From Candidatus Thiobius zoothamnicola (GTDB taxonomy: Bacteria; Pseudomonadota; Gammaproteobacteria; Chromatiales; Chromatiaceae), in NCBI GenBank assembly GCA_030826945.1, contig JAPQLC010000024.1:1-64000 (forward strand): 64,000 bases of DNA, given 5' to 3'. The position numbers were made by a program, and so were the translations under genes. Shown piece after piece: positions 25,137 to 35,734 of the stretch. Under the pieces are notes generated by a model that made no database searches, was not told the DNA's origin, and saw nothing but the letters and a program-made list of their open reading frames with translations. The stretch's first letter is position 1; each line of letters begins with the position of its first letter.

Positions 25137-26144
25137 ATGCGCATTCTGATCACCGGCAGCGCCGGCTTCATTGGTTCGACACTGGCTTTACGTTTATTGG
25201 AACGTGGGGATGAGGTTATTGGGGTTGATGCGTTGGATGATTACTATGATGTCAGCCTTAAAGAAGCGCGTTTGCAACGCGTTTTGGCGTATGAGGCTTA
25301 TACGGATGTGCGGGCGCGGATAGAGAATCGCGCTCTGATCGCTGAAACTTTCGCCAGATATCAGCCGCAACGCGTGGTCAATCTGGCGGCGCAGGCGGGC
25401 GTACGTTACTCCATTCAAAACCCGGCGGCCTATGTTGATAGTAATCTGGTTGGATTTGGCAATATTTTGGAAGGTTGCCGCCATCAACAGGTTGAGCATC
25501 TGGTCTATGCGTCATCCAGTTCGGTGTATGGATCGAATACCACCATGCCATTTTCGGTGCATGATAATGTGAATCACCCGGTCAGTTTGTATGCCGCCAG
25601 TAAAAAAGCGAATGAACTGATGGCTCATACCTACAGCCACCTGTATCAAATTCCGACCACAGGGTTGCGTTTTTTTACGGTATATGGGCCTTGGGGACGT
25701 CCGGATATGGCGCTATTTTTGTTTACCCGCAAAATTCTGGCCGGTGAACCCATTCAAGTCTTTAATTATGGCCAGCATCGGCGCGATTTCACCTACATTG
25801 ACGATATTGTGGAAGGTGTTATCCGGGTATTGGATAAACCAGCGGAATCAAATCCAGACTGGAATAGCGATCATCCTGACAATGCATCCAGTCAAGCCCC
25901 TTATCGTTTATACAACATTGGTAATAATCAGCCAGTCGAATTGATGCATTACATCAGCACATTGGAGCAATGCCTGGGCAAAACAGCGGAAAAGGAAATG
26001 TTGCCATTACAGCCGGGGGATGTGCCGGATACCTACGCTGATGTGGCGGATTTAGTCAACGATATGGGTTATCGGCCAAATACGCTAGTTGAGGAAGGGG
26101 TCGCGTGGTTCGTTGACTGGTATCGTGATTATTATCAGGTGTAG
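25137..26144 (+). CDS. NAD-dependent epimerase, probable UDP-glucuronate 4-epimerase
   Basis: A 335-residue extended short-chain dehydrogenase. N-terminal GSAGFIGS (NAD), '[17 protein letters not shown]', catalytic Ser in '[11 protein letters not shown]' and Tyr-x3-Lys in 'YAASKKANE'. The '[19 protein letters not shown]' stretch is characteristic of UDP-glucuronate/galacturonate epimerases used for capsule or LPS sugars. No other polysaccharide gene is adjacent; it follows yhbY by 18 bases. Exact substrate is inferred. Confidence 0.87.
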   Translation: MRILITGSAGFIGSTLALRLLERGDEVIGVDALDDYYDVSLKEARLQRVLAYEAYTDVRARIENRALIAETFARYQPQRVVNLAAQAGVRYSIQNPAAYVDSNLVGFGNILEGCRHQQVEHLVYASSSSVYGSNTTMPFSVHDNVNHPVSLYAASKKANELMAHTYSHLYQIPTTGLRFFTVYGPWGRPDMALFLFTRKILAGEPIQVFNYGQHRRDFTYIDDIVEGVIRVLDKPAESNPDWNSDHPDNASSQAPYRLYNIGNNQPVELMHYISTLEQCLGKTAEKEMLPLQPGDVPDTYADVADLVNDMGYRPNTLVEEGVAWFVDWYRDYYQV

Positions 26145-26193
26145 TCTTGCCAGTAGGATGGAGGGGCGGTATTGCTGATGCGATTTGTTCAAC

Positions 26194-27171
26194 TCAGCAT
26201 GAGCAGCCTGTCCCTGTCAGCACTGAATCGGCACTGTTCAATTGCAAGGTGCCGGTCAGTTCGGTGATGCATTGGATTTTATGCCGGTGCATATAATCCA
26301 ATATGCCTTGATTGATTTTGGGCAATACCAATGGGTCATAAAACAAGGCAGTGCCGATACCCACAGCACTGGCTCCGGCAAGTAGAAATTCGATGGCGTC
26401 TACCGCGTTGGTGATGCCGCCCTGACCGATAATGGGGATATCGTGTGCCTTGCTGACTTGATAAACCTGATGGCATTTGAGTAATGCAATGGGCTTGATC
26501 GCTGGCCCTGACAAGCCGCTCTGATTGTTGCCAATGTAGGGACGGCGGTTTTCAATATCAATGGCCATGCCCATCAGGGTATTGATCACGGCGAAAGCGT
26601 CGGCACCAGCTTCAATACAGCCAGCGGCATTGCCGGCGATATCGGTCTGGTTCGGCGAAAGTTTAATGATCAAGGGTTTTGCGGTGACTTCGCGGCAAGC
26701 TTCAACCACTTTGGCAGACATGTCCGGGTCATTGCCGAAGGTGACGCCGCCTGCTTTCACATTGGGGCAGGAGATATTGACTTCAATCGCGTCAATGGGT
26801 GAATCATTGAATTTCCGGGTGACTTCGCGGTATTCCTCCAAAGTTGAACCGGATACATTGGCGATGAACCGGGTTTCATTGAAATCCAGTTCGGGCAGGA
26901 TATTTTGAATGACGTGATCAACGCCTGGATTTTGCAGGCCGATGGCGTTTAGCATGCCGCTGGATGTTTCATAGATACGATGGGGAGGATTCCCGGAACG
27001 TGGTGCAGCCGTGGTTCCTTTCAGACAGATGGCCCCGCAGTCGCGGTTGGAGAAGCCTTCTATCCGGGTGTATTCTTCGCCGAATCCCACGCAACCGGAA
27101 AGTAATATGAGCGGGCTGGCGAATGACATGCCGCAGAAAGTTTGTGCTAGGCGAGGGTCGGGTTGAGACAT
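26194..27171 (-). CDS. pyrD: Dihydroorotate dehydrogenase, class 1B-like catalytic subunit
   Basis: A 325-residue FMN protein of pyrimidine synthesis. '[17 protein letters not shown]' holds the class 1 catalytic Cys (in NISCPN); '[13 protein letters not shown]' and '[13 protein letters not shown]' and 'IPIIGQGGI' bind FMN and substrate. Class 2 enzymes with an N-terminal membrane helix are usual in gammaproteobacteria; this one is of the soluble class 1 type and lacks such a helix. No pyrK electron-transfer subunit is adjacent. Divergent from trmL with 16 bases between. Confidence 0.85.
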   Translation of the reverse strand: MSQPDPRLAQTFCGMSFASPLILLSGCVGFGEEYTRIEGFSNRDCGAICLKGTTAAPRSGNPPHRIYETSSGMLNAIGLQNPGVDHVIQNILPELDFNETRFIANVSGSTLEEYREVTRKFNDSPIDAIEVNISCPNVKAGGVTFGNDPDMSAKVVEACREVTAKPLIIKLSPNQTDIAGNAAGCIEAGADAFAVINTLMGMAIDIENRRPYIGNNQSGLSGPAIKPIALLKCHQVYQVSKAHDIPIIGQGGITNAVDAIEFLLAGASAVGIGTALFYDPLVLPKINQGILDYMHRHKIQCITELTGTLQLNSADSVLTGTGCSC

Positions 27172-27187
27172 TAAAAGGTTCCTGCAA

Positions 27188-27652
27188 GTGTTTTATGTGA
27201 TTCTATATCAACCGGAAATACCGCCCAATACCGGCAACATCATACGTTTGTGCGCGAATACTGGGGCGGCTTTGCATTTGATCAAGCCGTTAGGTTTCAC
27301 TTGGGATGATAAACGCTTGCGTCGGGCTGGTTTGGATTACCATGAGTTCGCTGAAGTGCGCCAGCATGTTGATCTGGCCCAGTGTATGAAGGAGATTCAG
27401 CCCAATCGTTTGTGGGCGATATCGACGCGCGGCGGACAGCGTTATGATCAGGTGCGCTATCAAGCCGGTGATGCTTTGTTGTTTGGCCCGGAAACCCGTG
27501 GATTACCTCAAACGGTGTTGGAGGGTTTGCCTGCGGATCAGTGTTTGCGTATCCCGATGTTGCCGGGTCGGCGCAGTTTGAATTTGTCGAACAGTGTGGC
27601 TGTTTTAACCTATGAGGCGTGGCGTCAGCTTGATTTCGCCTCGGGTAAATAG
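27188..27652 (+). CDS. trmL: tRNA (cytidine/uridine-34-2'-O)-methyltransferase TrmL
   Basis: A 154-residue SPOUT methyltransferase with a C-terminal knot: '[16 protein letters not shown]' near the start, '[11 protein letters not shown]' (~98) and '[18 protein letters not shown]' (~118-135). It methylates the wobble base of leucine tRNAs. It begins with GTG. Its presence near gpsA and secB matches the E. coli order secB-gpsA-(cysE)-trmL. Confidence 0.93.
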   Translation: MFYVILYQPEIPPNTGNIIRLCANTGAALHLIKPLGFTWDDKRLRRAGLDYHEFAEVRQHVDLAQCMKEIQPNRLWAISTRGGQRYDQVRYQAGDALLFGPETRGLPQTVLEGLPADQCLRIPMLPGRRSLNLSNSVAVLTYEAWRQLDFASGK

Positions 27653-27675
27653 TCCTTCCTCGTGTCGGTTTATTT

Positions 27676-27954
27676 TCAACAGCTTGTTAAGCGGCCTGCG
27701 GCACAGGCGATATAAGATTTGGCCTTAGCACCAGCGGCTTCCAGACCTTGGACCGAACCGGTTTCCGGATAACCGAGTTTACGTAATGTTTTGATGACTT
27801 GTTCACGCTGCCCAGCGTCGCCGGTGATGTTGACCGTGCCAGAGTCAATGATCACCTCGACATGGCTGACGCCATCAAGCTGGGTGAGTTGTTTGCGGAT
27901 GCTGTTGGCGCAACCGCCACATTTAATGTTATCAACCAGGATTTGATAAGACAT
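27676..27954 (-). CDS. Heavy-metal-associated (CopZ-like) domain protein
   Basis: A 92-residue protein with one HMA fold. The metal-binding C-x-x-C is in 'IKCGGCANSI' (about 10-13), and 'VIIDSGTVNITGDAG' and 'LGYPETGS' complete the ferredoxin-like fold. Past the domain (residue ~66) an extra tail contains Cys in 'YIACAAGRLTSC', not part of standard copper chaperones. The ATG at 27954 is preferred. It overlaps no gene but sits directly after gpsA on the same strand. Confidence 0.82.
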   Translation of the reverse strand: MSYQILVDNIKCGGCANSIRKQLTQLDGVSHVEVIIDSGTVNITGDAGQREQVIKTLRKLGYPETGSVQGLEAAGAKAKSYIACAAGRLTSC

Positions 27955-27965
27955 GGGCAATACTC

Positions 27966-28964
27966 TCATTCAGGTCTGGCTCCGCGCGCCAGGAGATTGG
28001 CGACAGCGGTGCGTGGTGACATGGATTGATAAAGGACATGATAGGTTTGTTCGGTGATCGGCATCTCCACGCCGGATTTTCGTGCTTTTAGCCAGACTTC
28101 ACGCGTTGCATGAATGCCTTCGACTTCCTGACCGATGGAGGACTTCGCTTCCGCAATTGACTGGCCTTCGGCTAAAGCCAGTCCGAGGCGTCGGTTCCGC
28201 GATTGATTATCGGTGCAGGTCAGCACCAGATCGCCTAAGCCAGTGAGCCCCATAAAGGTTTCCGGTTTGCCGCCTAACGCCATGCCAAGGCGGGTGATTT
28301 CAGCCAGCCCTCTGGTGATTAAAGCAGCGCGGGCGTTGGCACCAAACCCTAAACCATCATTGATGCCGGAGGCGATGGCGATGATGTTTTTGCAGGCTGA
28401 ACCAACCTGTATGCCGATCAAATCGCTGATTGTGTAAGCGCGCATCGCATCGGCATGCAGGTATTGGCTGAGGCGTCGGGCGTAATCCTCTGAGGTGGCT
28501 GCGATGGTGATGGCGGTTGGCATGCCCAGCGCAACTTCTTTGGCGAATGTTGGCCCGGACAGCATGGCTAACGCCGCAGCGGGGAAATAACGTTTGGCCA
28601 CATCGCTGAGCAGATCCGTGGTGGTTGAATCAAACCCTTTGGTCGCCCAACTTAAATAGCGGAGATCCGGTTTGAGGGCGGCGAGTCTGGCGCAAGTTTC
28701 AGCGAACGCGTGACTGGGCACGACGACTAAGATTTCATCGGCTTGTTCAATGGCCGCCGCTAAGTCGTCAGTGGGTTGTAATGTTGCGGGAAAAGAGATG
28801 CCGGGCAGGTATAAGGTGTTCTCACCAGCTTGCCGCAGTTTCTGGATGTCCTCGGCTAAATGGCCCCATAAATTGACTTTGAAACGCTTGGCGAGTTGAA
28901 GCGCCAGCGCTGTACCCCATGAGCCTGCGCCGAGCACGGCAATGGTTGTTTGACTGTCATCCAT
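27966..28964 (-). CDS. gpsA: Glycerol-3-phosphate dehydrogenase [NAD(P)+] GpsA
   Basis: A 332-residue enzyme that makes sn-glycerol-3-phosphate for phospholipids. 'VLGAGSWGTALALQLA' (NAD), 'LSGPTFAKEVALGMPTA' (~138), catalytic Lys in 'ACKNIIAIASG' (~190), and 'LGDLVLTCTDNQSRNRRLG'. It follows secB by six bases, the classical secB-gpsA pair. Confidence 0.96.
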   Translation of the reverse strand: MDDSQTTIAVLGAGSWGTALALQLAKRFKVNLWGHLAEDIQKLRQAGENTLYLPGISFPATLQPTDDLAAAIEQADEILVVVPSHAFAETCARLAALKPDLRYLSWATKGFDSTTTDLLSDVAKRYFPAAALAMLSGPTFAKEVALGMPTAITIAATSEDYARRLSQYLHADAMRAYTISDLIGIQVGSACKNIIAIASGINDGLGFGANARAALITRGLAEITRLGMALGGKPETFMGLTGLGDLVLTCTDNQSRNRRLGLALAEGQSIAEAKSSIGQEVEGIHATREVWLKARKSGVEMPITEQTYHVLYQSMSPRTAVANLLARGARPE

Positions 28965-28970
28965 TTCAGC

Positions 28971-29429
28971 TTACGATTCGGGTGTTGTGGATTGCCACGC
29001 AGATGCCATTTTTTGCGCATACATGGCTTCAAAGTTGATGGGCTGGAGGATGAGCTGAGGCAGCCCGCCGCGCATCGCCAGATCGGACACGGTTTCACGC
29101 GCATAAGGAAACAGGATGTTGGGGATGCCGATATTGAACAGAGGGGGCATTTCTTCTTTTTGGAAGCCGGAAACGAGAAAGATGCCAGCTTGATGCACTT
29201 CAATCAAAAAGAGGGTTTTTTCTTGGTGGCGGCCTTCAACTTGCAGAGTCAGCACGGCCTCATGGTGATTTTCATCCAGTGGATTGGCGGTATTGTTGAG
29301 GTTGACCTGGATTTCCGGTTGGGTGTCTTCAAGAAAGATTTGCGGCGAGTGAGGGGATTCAAAGGACACATCCTTGGTGTAGAGCCGTTGAATGACAAAC
29401 GAACGTTCGTTTTTAGTGGTTTCTGGCAT
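28971..29429 (-). CDS. secB: Protein-export chaperone SecB
   Basis: A 152-residue tetrameric chaperone that holds precursors unfolded and hands them to SecA. 'IQRLYTKDVSFESPHSPQIF' at the start and 'PNILFPYARETVSDLAMRGG' and 'LILQPINFEAMYAQ' near the end are diagnostic. grxC, which lies between yibN and secB in E. coli, is absent here. Confidence 0.96.
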   Translation of the reverse strand: MPETTKNERSFVIQRLYTKDVSFESPHSPQIFLEDTQPEIQVNLNNTANPLDENHHEAVLTLQVEGRHQEKTLFLIEVHQAGIFLVSGFQKEEMPPLFNIGIPNILFPYARETVSDLAMRGGLPQLILQPINFEAMYAQKMASAWQSTTPES

Positions 29430-29463
29430 GATTTTCCCAATCAGAGTGGTTTTACGTCAGGCA

Positions 29464-29889
29464 TTATTTACCGCGTTTCACCGGCAGGTTGGCGTTTTCC
29501 CAGGCCATCATGCCGCCTTGCAGGTTATAAACGTGTTCAAACCCCGCTTTACGTAAGGTCGTGCAGGCGCTGGCTGAACGGGAGCCGCTTTGACAGACGG
29601 CGATCAGTGTTTTTTGTTTGTGTTTTTCCAGCTTCTTTAAATGGTTTTTTAAGCTGTTTAGCGGCGCATTTTCGGCGTTAATAATATGTCCGCCTTTGAA
29701 TTCCGCCATTGAGCGTACATCCAGAATCAAAGCGTCTTCCTGATTGATCAGACGCGTGGCGTCGGATGGCCCGACATTGAATTTTCCGCCTGGATTATTG
29801 ATCAGATTCCAGGCTAAAAGGCTGGCGACAATGAAAAAAGCACTGACCAGAAAAATATGGTTGCTGGCGAATTCAATGTATTGGTCCAT
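29464..29889 (-). CDS. yibN: Membrane-anchored rhodanese-domain protein (YibN-like)
   Basis: A 141-residue protein with one N-terminal membrane helix ('IFLVSAFFIVASLLAWNLI') and a rhodanese domain: 'DALILDVRSMAEFKGGHI' and active-site loop VCQSGSRSA with Cys ~108. It can carry sulfane sulfur on that Cys. It stands before secB as yibN does in E. coli. Confidence 0.88.
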   Translation of the reverse strand: MDQYIEFASNHIFLVSAFFIVASLLAWNLINNPGGKFNVGPSDATRLINQEDALILDVRSMAEFKGGHIINAENAPLNSLKNHLKKLEKHKQKTLIAVCQSGSRSASACTTLRKAGFEHVYNLQGGMMAWENANLPVKRGK

Positions 29890-29910
29890 AGGGTTTTGAG
29901 TATCTCTCAG

Positions 29911-30264
29911 TTAATGTTCGCTGTTGCAGAATACTTCGCGCATCATGCAGATCAGGCGTAAAGTGCGATTGTTGCTGACCCGGTAAAAGACCCGGTTGGC
30001 ATCTTTGCGCGAACAGAGGATACCTTTATCGCGTAAAATGGCAAGGTGTTGCGAGATATTGCTTTGTGAAGTGCCAACGCGTTCGACGATATCCTGAACG
30101 CTGATTTCCTCACCGCCCAAAGTACAGAGAATTTTCAGGCGCAAAGGATGGGACATCGCCTTCAGCGATCGGGAGGCCCGTTCAATGTCCTCGTCGCCTT
30201 GTAAGAGTGATATGTTGGCATCTAAATCATGAGTCAGAGGATCTGCATAGGAGGAAAGATTCAT
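29911..30264 (-). CDS. ArsR family transcriptional regulator
   Basis: A 117-residue winged-helix regulator: 'MSHPLRLKILCTLGGEEISV', recognition helix 'GTSQSNISQHLAILRDKGIL' and wing 'RKDANRVFYRV'. Cys residues occur in KILC, GILC, LICM and FCNSE, so sensing of metal or reactive sulfur is possible. It lies 21 bases upstream of the rhodanese gene on the same strand, and may control it. The exact signal cannot be read from the sequence. Confidence 0.85.
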   Translation of the reverse strand: MNLSSYADPLTHDLDANISLLQGDEDIERASRSLKAMSHPLRLKILCTLGGEEISVQDIVERVGTSQSNISQHLAILRDKGILCSRKDANRVFYRVSNNRTLRLICMMREVFCNSEH

Positions 30265-30424
30265 AGTCCATGCCTTTGGAGGAGGTGCTTATTGTGGTTT
30301 TATTGATGAGCTGGCTAATGTTTAACTGAGCCGCTATCAGATATAAAAATGCATATCATGCGACTTTGGTCATCAATTACACACTAACCCGGCATATTTT
30401 ACCAATTTTTCTATCCATTGAGTC

Positions 30425-31141
30425 TTATTGGTATAGAGGATTTGAAAGGATTGTCCGCACGGATTGGGGTATTTCTCCGGTGATGAGCGGAATCAGTTCA
30501 CAAGGATGATTGATAATATAATCCGCATGCCATGTTTCAATCGCGTCGGTCGGGTGGATATAACCAAAACCTGCGCCAATCAGTTTATCGCATCCGGCTG
30601 AGCGCCCAGCTTGAATATCGCGTTCGGCGTCGCCGATGTACCAAGTTTCTGTAGGTTCAACTTGTAACAGGCGGCAGGCGTAACGTATCGGCTCTGGGTG
30701 AGGTTTGCGATGCGCGCAAGTGTCGCCGCTGATGATGGCGTTGGTTTGTTGATCAATGTCCAGTTTTTGGGTTAGCGGATCGGTCAGCCAGGCCGGTTTG
30801 TTGGTGACGATACCCCAAAGGATTCCGGCGGCTTTGAGATGTTGAAGCACTTGCGCCATTCCGTCAAACAAGCGGGTCTCACGGCATAGGTTCTGGCGAT
30901 AAACGTCAAGCAGATATTGACGGCGCTCATCAAACCCATCATCTCCGGGATTTAAGTGAAAACCCAACTGAATCAACGCCAGGCCGCCATGGGATACAAC
31001 GGGACGGATTGCTTGATAGGGTAAAGCGGGTTCGCCGTAATGTTGCAACGTTTGGTTGAGTGCGTAAGCCAGATCCGGGGCTGTGTCAGCCAGCGTACCA
31101 TCCAGGTCAAACAATAGGGCTTTAGGGAGGGATTGCGTCAT
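30425..31141 (-). CDS. gph: Phosphoglycolate phosphatase Gph
   Basis: A 238-residue HAD-superfamily hydrolase. Motif I LLFDLDGTLADTAPDLA, motif II 'GIVTNKP', Lys in 'CAHRKPHPEPI' and motif III 'YIGDAERDIQAGRSAG'. It removes the phosphate from 2-phosphoglycolate, formed in DNA repair and carbon fixation. ATG 31141 is used; an upstream in-frame TTG at 31159 lacks a ribosome site. Confidence 0.88.
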   Translation of the reverse strand: MTQSLPKALLFDLDGTLADTAPDLAYALNQTLQHYGEPALPYQAIRPVVSHGGLALIQLGFHLNPGDDGFDERRQYLLDVYRQNLCRETRLFDGMAQVLQHLKAAGILWGIVTNKPAWLTDPLTQKLDIDQQTNAIISGDTCAHRKPHPEPIRYACRLLQVEPTETWYIGDAERDIQAGRSAGCDKLIGAGFGYIHPTDAIETWHADYIINHPCELIPLITGEIPQSVRTILSNPLYQ

Positions 31142-31157
31142 GGCGGAGAGGTGGAGC

Positions 31158-31182
31158 AAACCGGAGTGAATGTCTCCGGTTT
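31158..31182 (-). terminator. Stem-loop after glnB
   Basis: Arms AAACCGGAG and CTCCGGTTT with a 7-base loop, in the gap between glnB and gph. There is no clear T-run on the minus strand, so it may be an attenuator or a weak terminator. Confidence 0.4.
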
Positions 31183-31224
31183 GTTGAGGCGCTAAATCGT
31201 TTCGTTAGGCAGGCATCGAAATGA

Positions 31225-31617
<393 letters not shown>

Positions 31618-31725
31618 TCAATCTGGATTCTCTGCTGCTTGGGTGGGGTGCATACTTTGTCAACGATCTCAATTGGATTTCAAGCTGGCGTCGAATTTGG
31701 AGAGCCAGATCCTGGGGGATAAAAG

Positions 31726-33321
31726 TCAAAATCCATTCACAATGGGATAACGTCTGTCCCGACCATAGGCGCGTTGGGTGATTTTGACACCAGGTGCTGA
31801 CTGGCGGCGTTTGTATTCACTGCGATCAATCAGGCGGGTAATGCGTTGCACAGTGTCTGCGGAGAAACCGGCATCAACCAGTTCCTCAATGGATTGATCC
31901 TGCTCAACATAACCTTCAATAATGGCGTCCAGTACTGCATAGTCTGGCAAGTTGTCGCTGTCTTTTTGGTCGGGGCGCAGCTCCGCTGAGGGCGGTCGCT
32001 CAATGACCCGTTGCGGTATGATTTCACCGGCCTGGTTACGCCAGCGAGCGAGTTGGTAGACTAGGCATTTGGGGATGTCTTTGAGTGGAGCAAAGCCGCC
32101 GTTCATGTCGCCATAGAGCGTGGCGTAACCAACGGACATTTCGCTTTTGTTGCCTGTGGTCAGTAATAACCGGCCAGTTTTGTTGCTGATCGCCATCAGA
32201 ATCAGGCCTCGGCAGCGTGACTGGATGTTTTCTTCCGTGACATCGTTCGGCAATCCCGCAAACGTCTCCGCCAACATCGTCTGAAAGGCTTGGAAAGCGG
32301 GTTCAATGGGAATGGTCTGGTGTTTGACACCAAGTATTTCGGCTTGCTGTATGGCATCGTGGTTGCTGATGTCAGCGGTATAACGGGATGGCATGAGCAC
32401 GGCGTCAACATTTTTCGCGCCCACGGCATCAACGGCGATAGCCAAAGTCAGCGCTGAGTCGATGCCGCCGGAAAGCCCCAGTACCACGCCGTTAAATGTG
32501 TTTTTGCGGATATAGTCGCGCGTTCCATGCACCAGGGCTTGATAAACTTCAGCGTTTTGATCCAGCCAAGGCTGGCGGTGGCCGAGTTGCGGCATTCCCC
32601 GGTCATTGATTGGGATGACGGTTTGTTGCTCGGCGAACATGTCGCAACGACTGACCAATTCACCCTGCGTGTTGACGGCGAAGGATGCGCCGTCGAACAC
32701 CAGTTCATCTTGTCCGCCAACCTGATTAACATACAAAATGTTGATTTGATGGTGTTTGGCGAGTGTTTTCACCTGATTTTCGCGCTCTGCGGCTTTGCCA
32801 CGATGAAATGGCGAGGCATTCAGGTTGAATATCCATTGCGCGCCGACAGCAGCGGCATCGGCGGCAGGTTGGTCAAACCAGATGTCTTCGCAGATCAACA
32901 GCGCGAAACGAATACCGTTTTGGGTGAAGGTGACACAGTCGTCACCGGGGGAGAAATAGCGCCGTTCGTCAAATACGTTGTAGTTCGGCAGTTCGCGCTT
33001 GCGATATTCAGCCAAAATCCGGCCATTGCGTAGGGCGGCGGCCATATTATAGCGTTGACCATCGCGTTCGCCCGGGAATCCGATAACCAAGGTGATGTCT
33101 TTGACATCGCGCAACAGGTATTGGATTGCCGCATCCACACGTTTTTGGCAGGTAGGGCGTAATAACAAATCCTCAGGTGGATAGCCGGTCAGGGTCAGTT
33201 CAGGAAATACCAGCAGATCCACCTGTTGCGTCTGCATGGTGTTGGTGCAATCAATGATGCGCTGGACGTTGCCCTCAATGTCACCGACCAGCGGGTTGAT
33301 TTGTGCGATGCCAATTTTCAT
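31726..33321 (-). CDS. nadE: Glutamine-dependent NAD+ synthetase
   Basis: A 531-residue two-domain enzyme. An N-terminal nitrilase-type glutaminase (Glu in 'LVFPELTLTGYPPEDL', Lys in 'YRKRELPNYNVFDERRYF', Cys in 'LLICEDIWF') supplies ammonia. The C-terminal synthetase has the PP-loop 'LGLSGGIDSALTLAI' (~280) and 'LLTTGNKSEMSVGYATLYGD'. It makes NAD+ from deamido-NAD+. A monocistronic gene by spacing. Confidence 0.95.
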   Translation of the reverse strand: MKIGIAQINPLVGDIEGNVQRIIDCTNTMQTQQVDLLVFPELTLTGYPPEDLLLRPTCQKRVDAAIQYLLRDVKDITLVIGFPGERDGQRYNMAAALRNGRILAEYRKRELPNYNVFDERRYFSPGDDCVTFTQNGIRFALLICEDIWFDQPAADAAAVGAQWIFNLNASPFHRGKAAERENQVKTLAKHHQINILYVNQVGGQDELVFDGASFAVNTQGELVSRCDMFAEQQTVIPINDRGMPQLGHRQPWLDQNAEVYQALVHGTRDYIRKNTFNGVVLGLSGGIDSALTLAIAVDAVGAKNVDAVLMPSRYTADISNHDAIQQAEILGVKHQTIPIEPAFQAFQTMLAETFAGLPNDVTEENIQSRCRGLILMAISNKTGRLLLTTGNKSEMSVGYATLYGDMNGGFAPLKDIPKCLVYQLARWRNQAGEIIPQRVIERPPSAELRPDQKDSDNLPDYAVLDAIIEGYVEQDQSIEELVDAGFSADTVQRITRLIDRSEYKRRQSAPGVKITQRAYGRDRRYPIVNGF

Positions 33322-33364
33322 GGAAGGTAAAGACTGTCCCGGTCAGGCGGCTAAAAGCGATGTC

Positions 33365-34231
33365 TTATAGCATTTCCGCGATGGCTGCGCCAATATGGGC
33401 TGGCGATCTGACCGTATTGACGCCAGCTTTTTGTAAGGCGGCGAATTTGTCCTCAGCCGTGCCTTTGCCGCCGCTGATGATGGCCCCGGCATGTCCCATG
33501 CGTTTGCCGGGCGGAGCCGTGACGCCAGCGATGTAAGCGACGACGGGTTTATTGACATGAGCGTGGATGTATTCCGCCGCCTGTTCCTCGGCGTCGCCGC
33601 CGATTTCACCGACCAGGACGATCCCCTGGGTTTGCGGGTCCTGTTCAAATAGCTCCAGGCAGTCGATAAAACTCATGCCGTGAATCGGATCACCGCCGAT
33701 GCCCACGCAGGTGCTTTGACCGACTCCGGCCTGGGTGGTCTGGTGCACGGCTTCGTAGGTCAGGGTGCCGGAACGCGATACAATGCCAACCTGGCCGGCT
33801 GCATGGATGTTGCCGGGCATAATGCCGATTTTGCAAGCACCCGGGGTGATGACGCCGGGGCAGTTGGGGCCGATCAGGCGTGAAGTGGAGTGGCGCAAGG
33901 CGGCATGCGTTTTCAGCATATCAAGGATAGGTATGCCTTCCGTAATGCAGGCGATAACTTCAATACCGGCGTCGGCGGCTTCCAGAATGGCGTCGGCGGC
34001 GAAGGCGGCGGGAACATAAATCATACTGGCGTTGGCACCGGTGGCGGCGACTGCTTCATGGACCGTGTTGAAGACGGGACGGTCCAGGTGGCTTTGTCCG
34101 CCTTTGCCTGGCGTGACGCCGCCAACCAGTTGGGTGCCGTAGGCGATGGCCTGTTCGGAATGGAAGGTGCCTTGTTGGCCGGTGAATCCCTGGCAGATTA
34201 CTTGGGTGTTTTTATCAATCAGTATGCTCAT
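33365..34231 (-). CDS. sucD: Succinyl-CoA synthetase alpha subunit
   Basis: A 288-residue subunit: CoA-binding '[20 protein letters not shown]', '[13 protein letters not shown]' and the phosphorylated His region '[17 protein letters not shown]' (His ~246). It works with SucC in the TCA cycle. The start overlaps the sucC stop by four bases. Confidence 0.97.
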   Translation of the reverse strand: MSILIDKNTQVICQGFTGQQGTFHSEQAIAYGTQLVGGVTPGKGGQSHLDRPVFNTVHEAVAATGANASMIYVPAAFAADAILEAADAGIEVIACITEGIPILDMLKTHAALRHSTSRLIGPNCPGVITPGACKIGIMPGNIHAAGQVGIVSRSGTLTYEAVHQTTQAGVGQSTCVGIGGDPIHGMSFIDCLELFEQDPQTQGIVLVGEIGGDAEEQAAEYIHAHVNKPVVAYIAGVTAPPGKRMGHAGAIISGGKGTAEDKFAALQKAGVNTVRSPAHIGAAIAEML

Positions 34232-35397
34232 GCGGCGACTCCTGTGGCGGCAACCACTTTTTCGGCGGCTTCGGTGAGTGCGGATGCGGTGGTCAGGCGC
34301 AGGCCGCTGGCGTCCAGCATCTGTAATCCTTGTTCAGCGTTGGTGCCTTCGAGGCGTACCACCACGGGGATTTTAATGCCGACTTCTTTGACGGCATCAA
34401 TGATGCCTTCCGCGATCAGGTTACAGCGCACGATGCCGCCGAAGATATTCACTAACACGGCTTGTACTTTGTCATCGGACAGGATCAATTTGAAAGCTTC
34501 GGCTACCCGTTCTGCGGTCGCACCGCCGCCGACATCCAGAAAGTTGGCAGGCGTGCCGCCATGCAGTTTGACCAGGTCCATGGTGGCCATCGCCAACCCG
34601 GCACCATTGACCATGCAGCCGATATTGCCGTCCAGGCTGATATAGTTCAGGTCGTGCTCAGCGGCTTGCGCTTCGCGTTTGTCTTCCTGGTCAATGTCGC
34701 GCATGGCGACTAAATCCTTATGTCGGTACAGGGCATTGCCATCAATGTTGATTTTGGCGTCAAGTGCCATTAAATCGCCTGCGTTGGTGATGATCAATGG
34801 ATTGATTTCGATCAGCCCGGCGTCTTCGCTTTGCATCAAATCCACCAGACTGAACAGGATTTTTTGCAATTGTTTGCGTTGGTTGTTGTCCAGCTCCAGA
34901 GCGAAGCCGATCAGACGGCATTGATAGGGTTGCAGACCGGCAGCCGGATCGACCTGGGTGGTGGTGATTTTTTCCGGCGTTGCGGCGGCGGTTTCTTCAA
35001 TGCTCATGCCGCCAGCGGATGAGGCCATGATCAGGATTTTGCGGGATGAACGATCAACCAACAGGCTGAGGTAGAGTTCGCGGACGATTTCGCTTGGTTG
35101 CTCCACCAGAATATGGTTGACTGGCAGGCCTGCCGCCCCCGTTTGTCGCGTCACTAAGCGTGCGTTCAGCATGCGCTCTGCGGCGGCATCCACTTCATCA
35201 AGCGATTGGGCCAGGATCACGCCGCCGACTTTGCCACGTCCCCCGGTATGGGCTTGCGCCTTGATTATCCAGCGTTCGCCGCCAATTTCCTCAGCCGCTT
35301 GACAGGCTTGTTGGGCAGTTTTTGCGACGATGCCATAGGGAACCGGTATCTGATAGCCGGTAAACAGCCGTTTGGCTTGAAATTCATGTAAATTCAT
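34228..35397 (-). CDS. sucC: Succinyl-CoA synthetase beta subunit
   Basis: A 389-residue ATP-grasp subunit. '[12 protein letters not shown]' start, '[18 protein letters not shown]', 'EINPLIIT', '[15 protein letters not shown]' and '[17 protein letters not shown]' are all diagnostic. It is placed before sucD in the operon. It stands alone from sucAB, which are not in the window. Confidence 0.97.
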   Translation of the reverse strand: MNLHEFQAKRLFTGYQIPVPYGIVAKTAQQACQAAEEIGGERWIIKAQAHTGGRGKVGGVILAQSLDEVDAAAERMLNARLVTRQTGAAGLPVNHILVEQPSEIVRELYLSLLVDRSSRKILIMASSAGGMSIEETAAATPEKITTTQVDPAAGLQPYQCRLIGFALELDNNQRKQLQKILFSLVDLMQSEDAGLIEINPLIITNAGDLMALDAKINIDGNALYRHKDLVAMRDIDQEDKREAQAAEHDLNYISLDGNIGCMVNGAGLAMATMDLVKLHGGTPANFLDVGGGATAERVAEAFKLILSDDKVQAVLVNIFGGIVRCNLIAEGIIDAVKEVGIKIPVVVRLEGTNAEQGLQMLDASGLRLTTASALTEAAEKVVAATGVAA

Positions 35398-35734
35398 TGA
35401 TCTTTATCGATTAATTGGGTCTAGCATCTTGCGTTGACGGGGTAAACGTTATATAGCTTTAGGCAAGCTCCAAAGAGGACTGTCCCGGGCCTGCTCAAAT
35501 CATCGGATGTCGCTTGATTTGCGCGTATACAGGGATGTATCAGCGTAACCGGTAAGGGGTTCGGATTGCGCCAATATATCCTTGCGCTGCGGGATCCTGA
35601 TTGGATCAAAGGCTCCCCAAGAGCATAGAAGAAAGTTGTGCGGATGTGTATATCCAGGCGTCATTTGGCTGATTTCTTTTTTCAATACAAAAAAATAATC
35701 CATCTATTTAAATAACTTGGGGAGTATCCAGAGC
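35398..35734. other. Intergenic region between sucC and the pilin operon
   Basis: A 337-base non-coding stretch between divergent genes. It should hold promoters for both operons. I found no convincing sigma-54 site (GG-N10-GC) such as often precedes major pilin genes, and no repeat. GGGGAG at 35719-35724 is the ribosome site of the first pilin. Confidence 0.5.
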
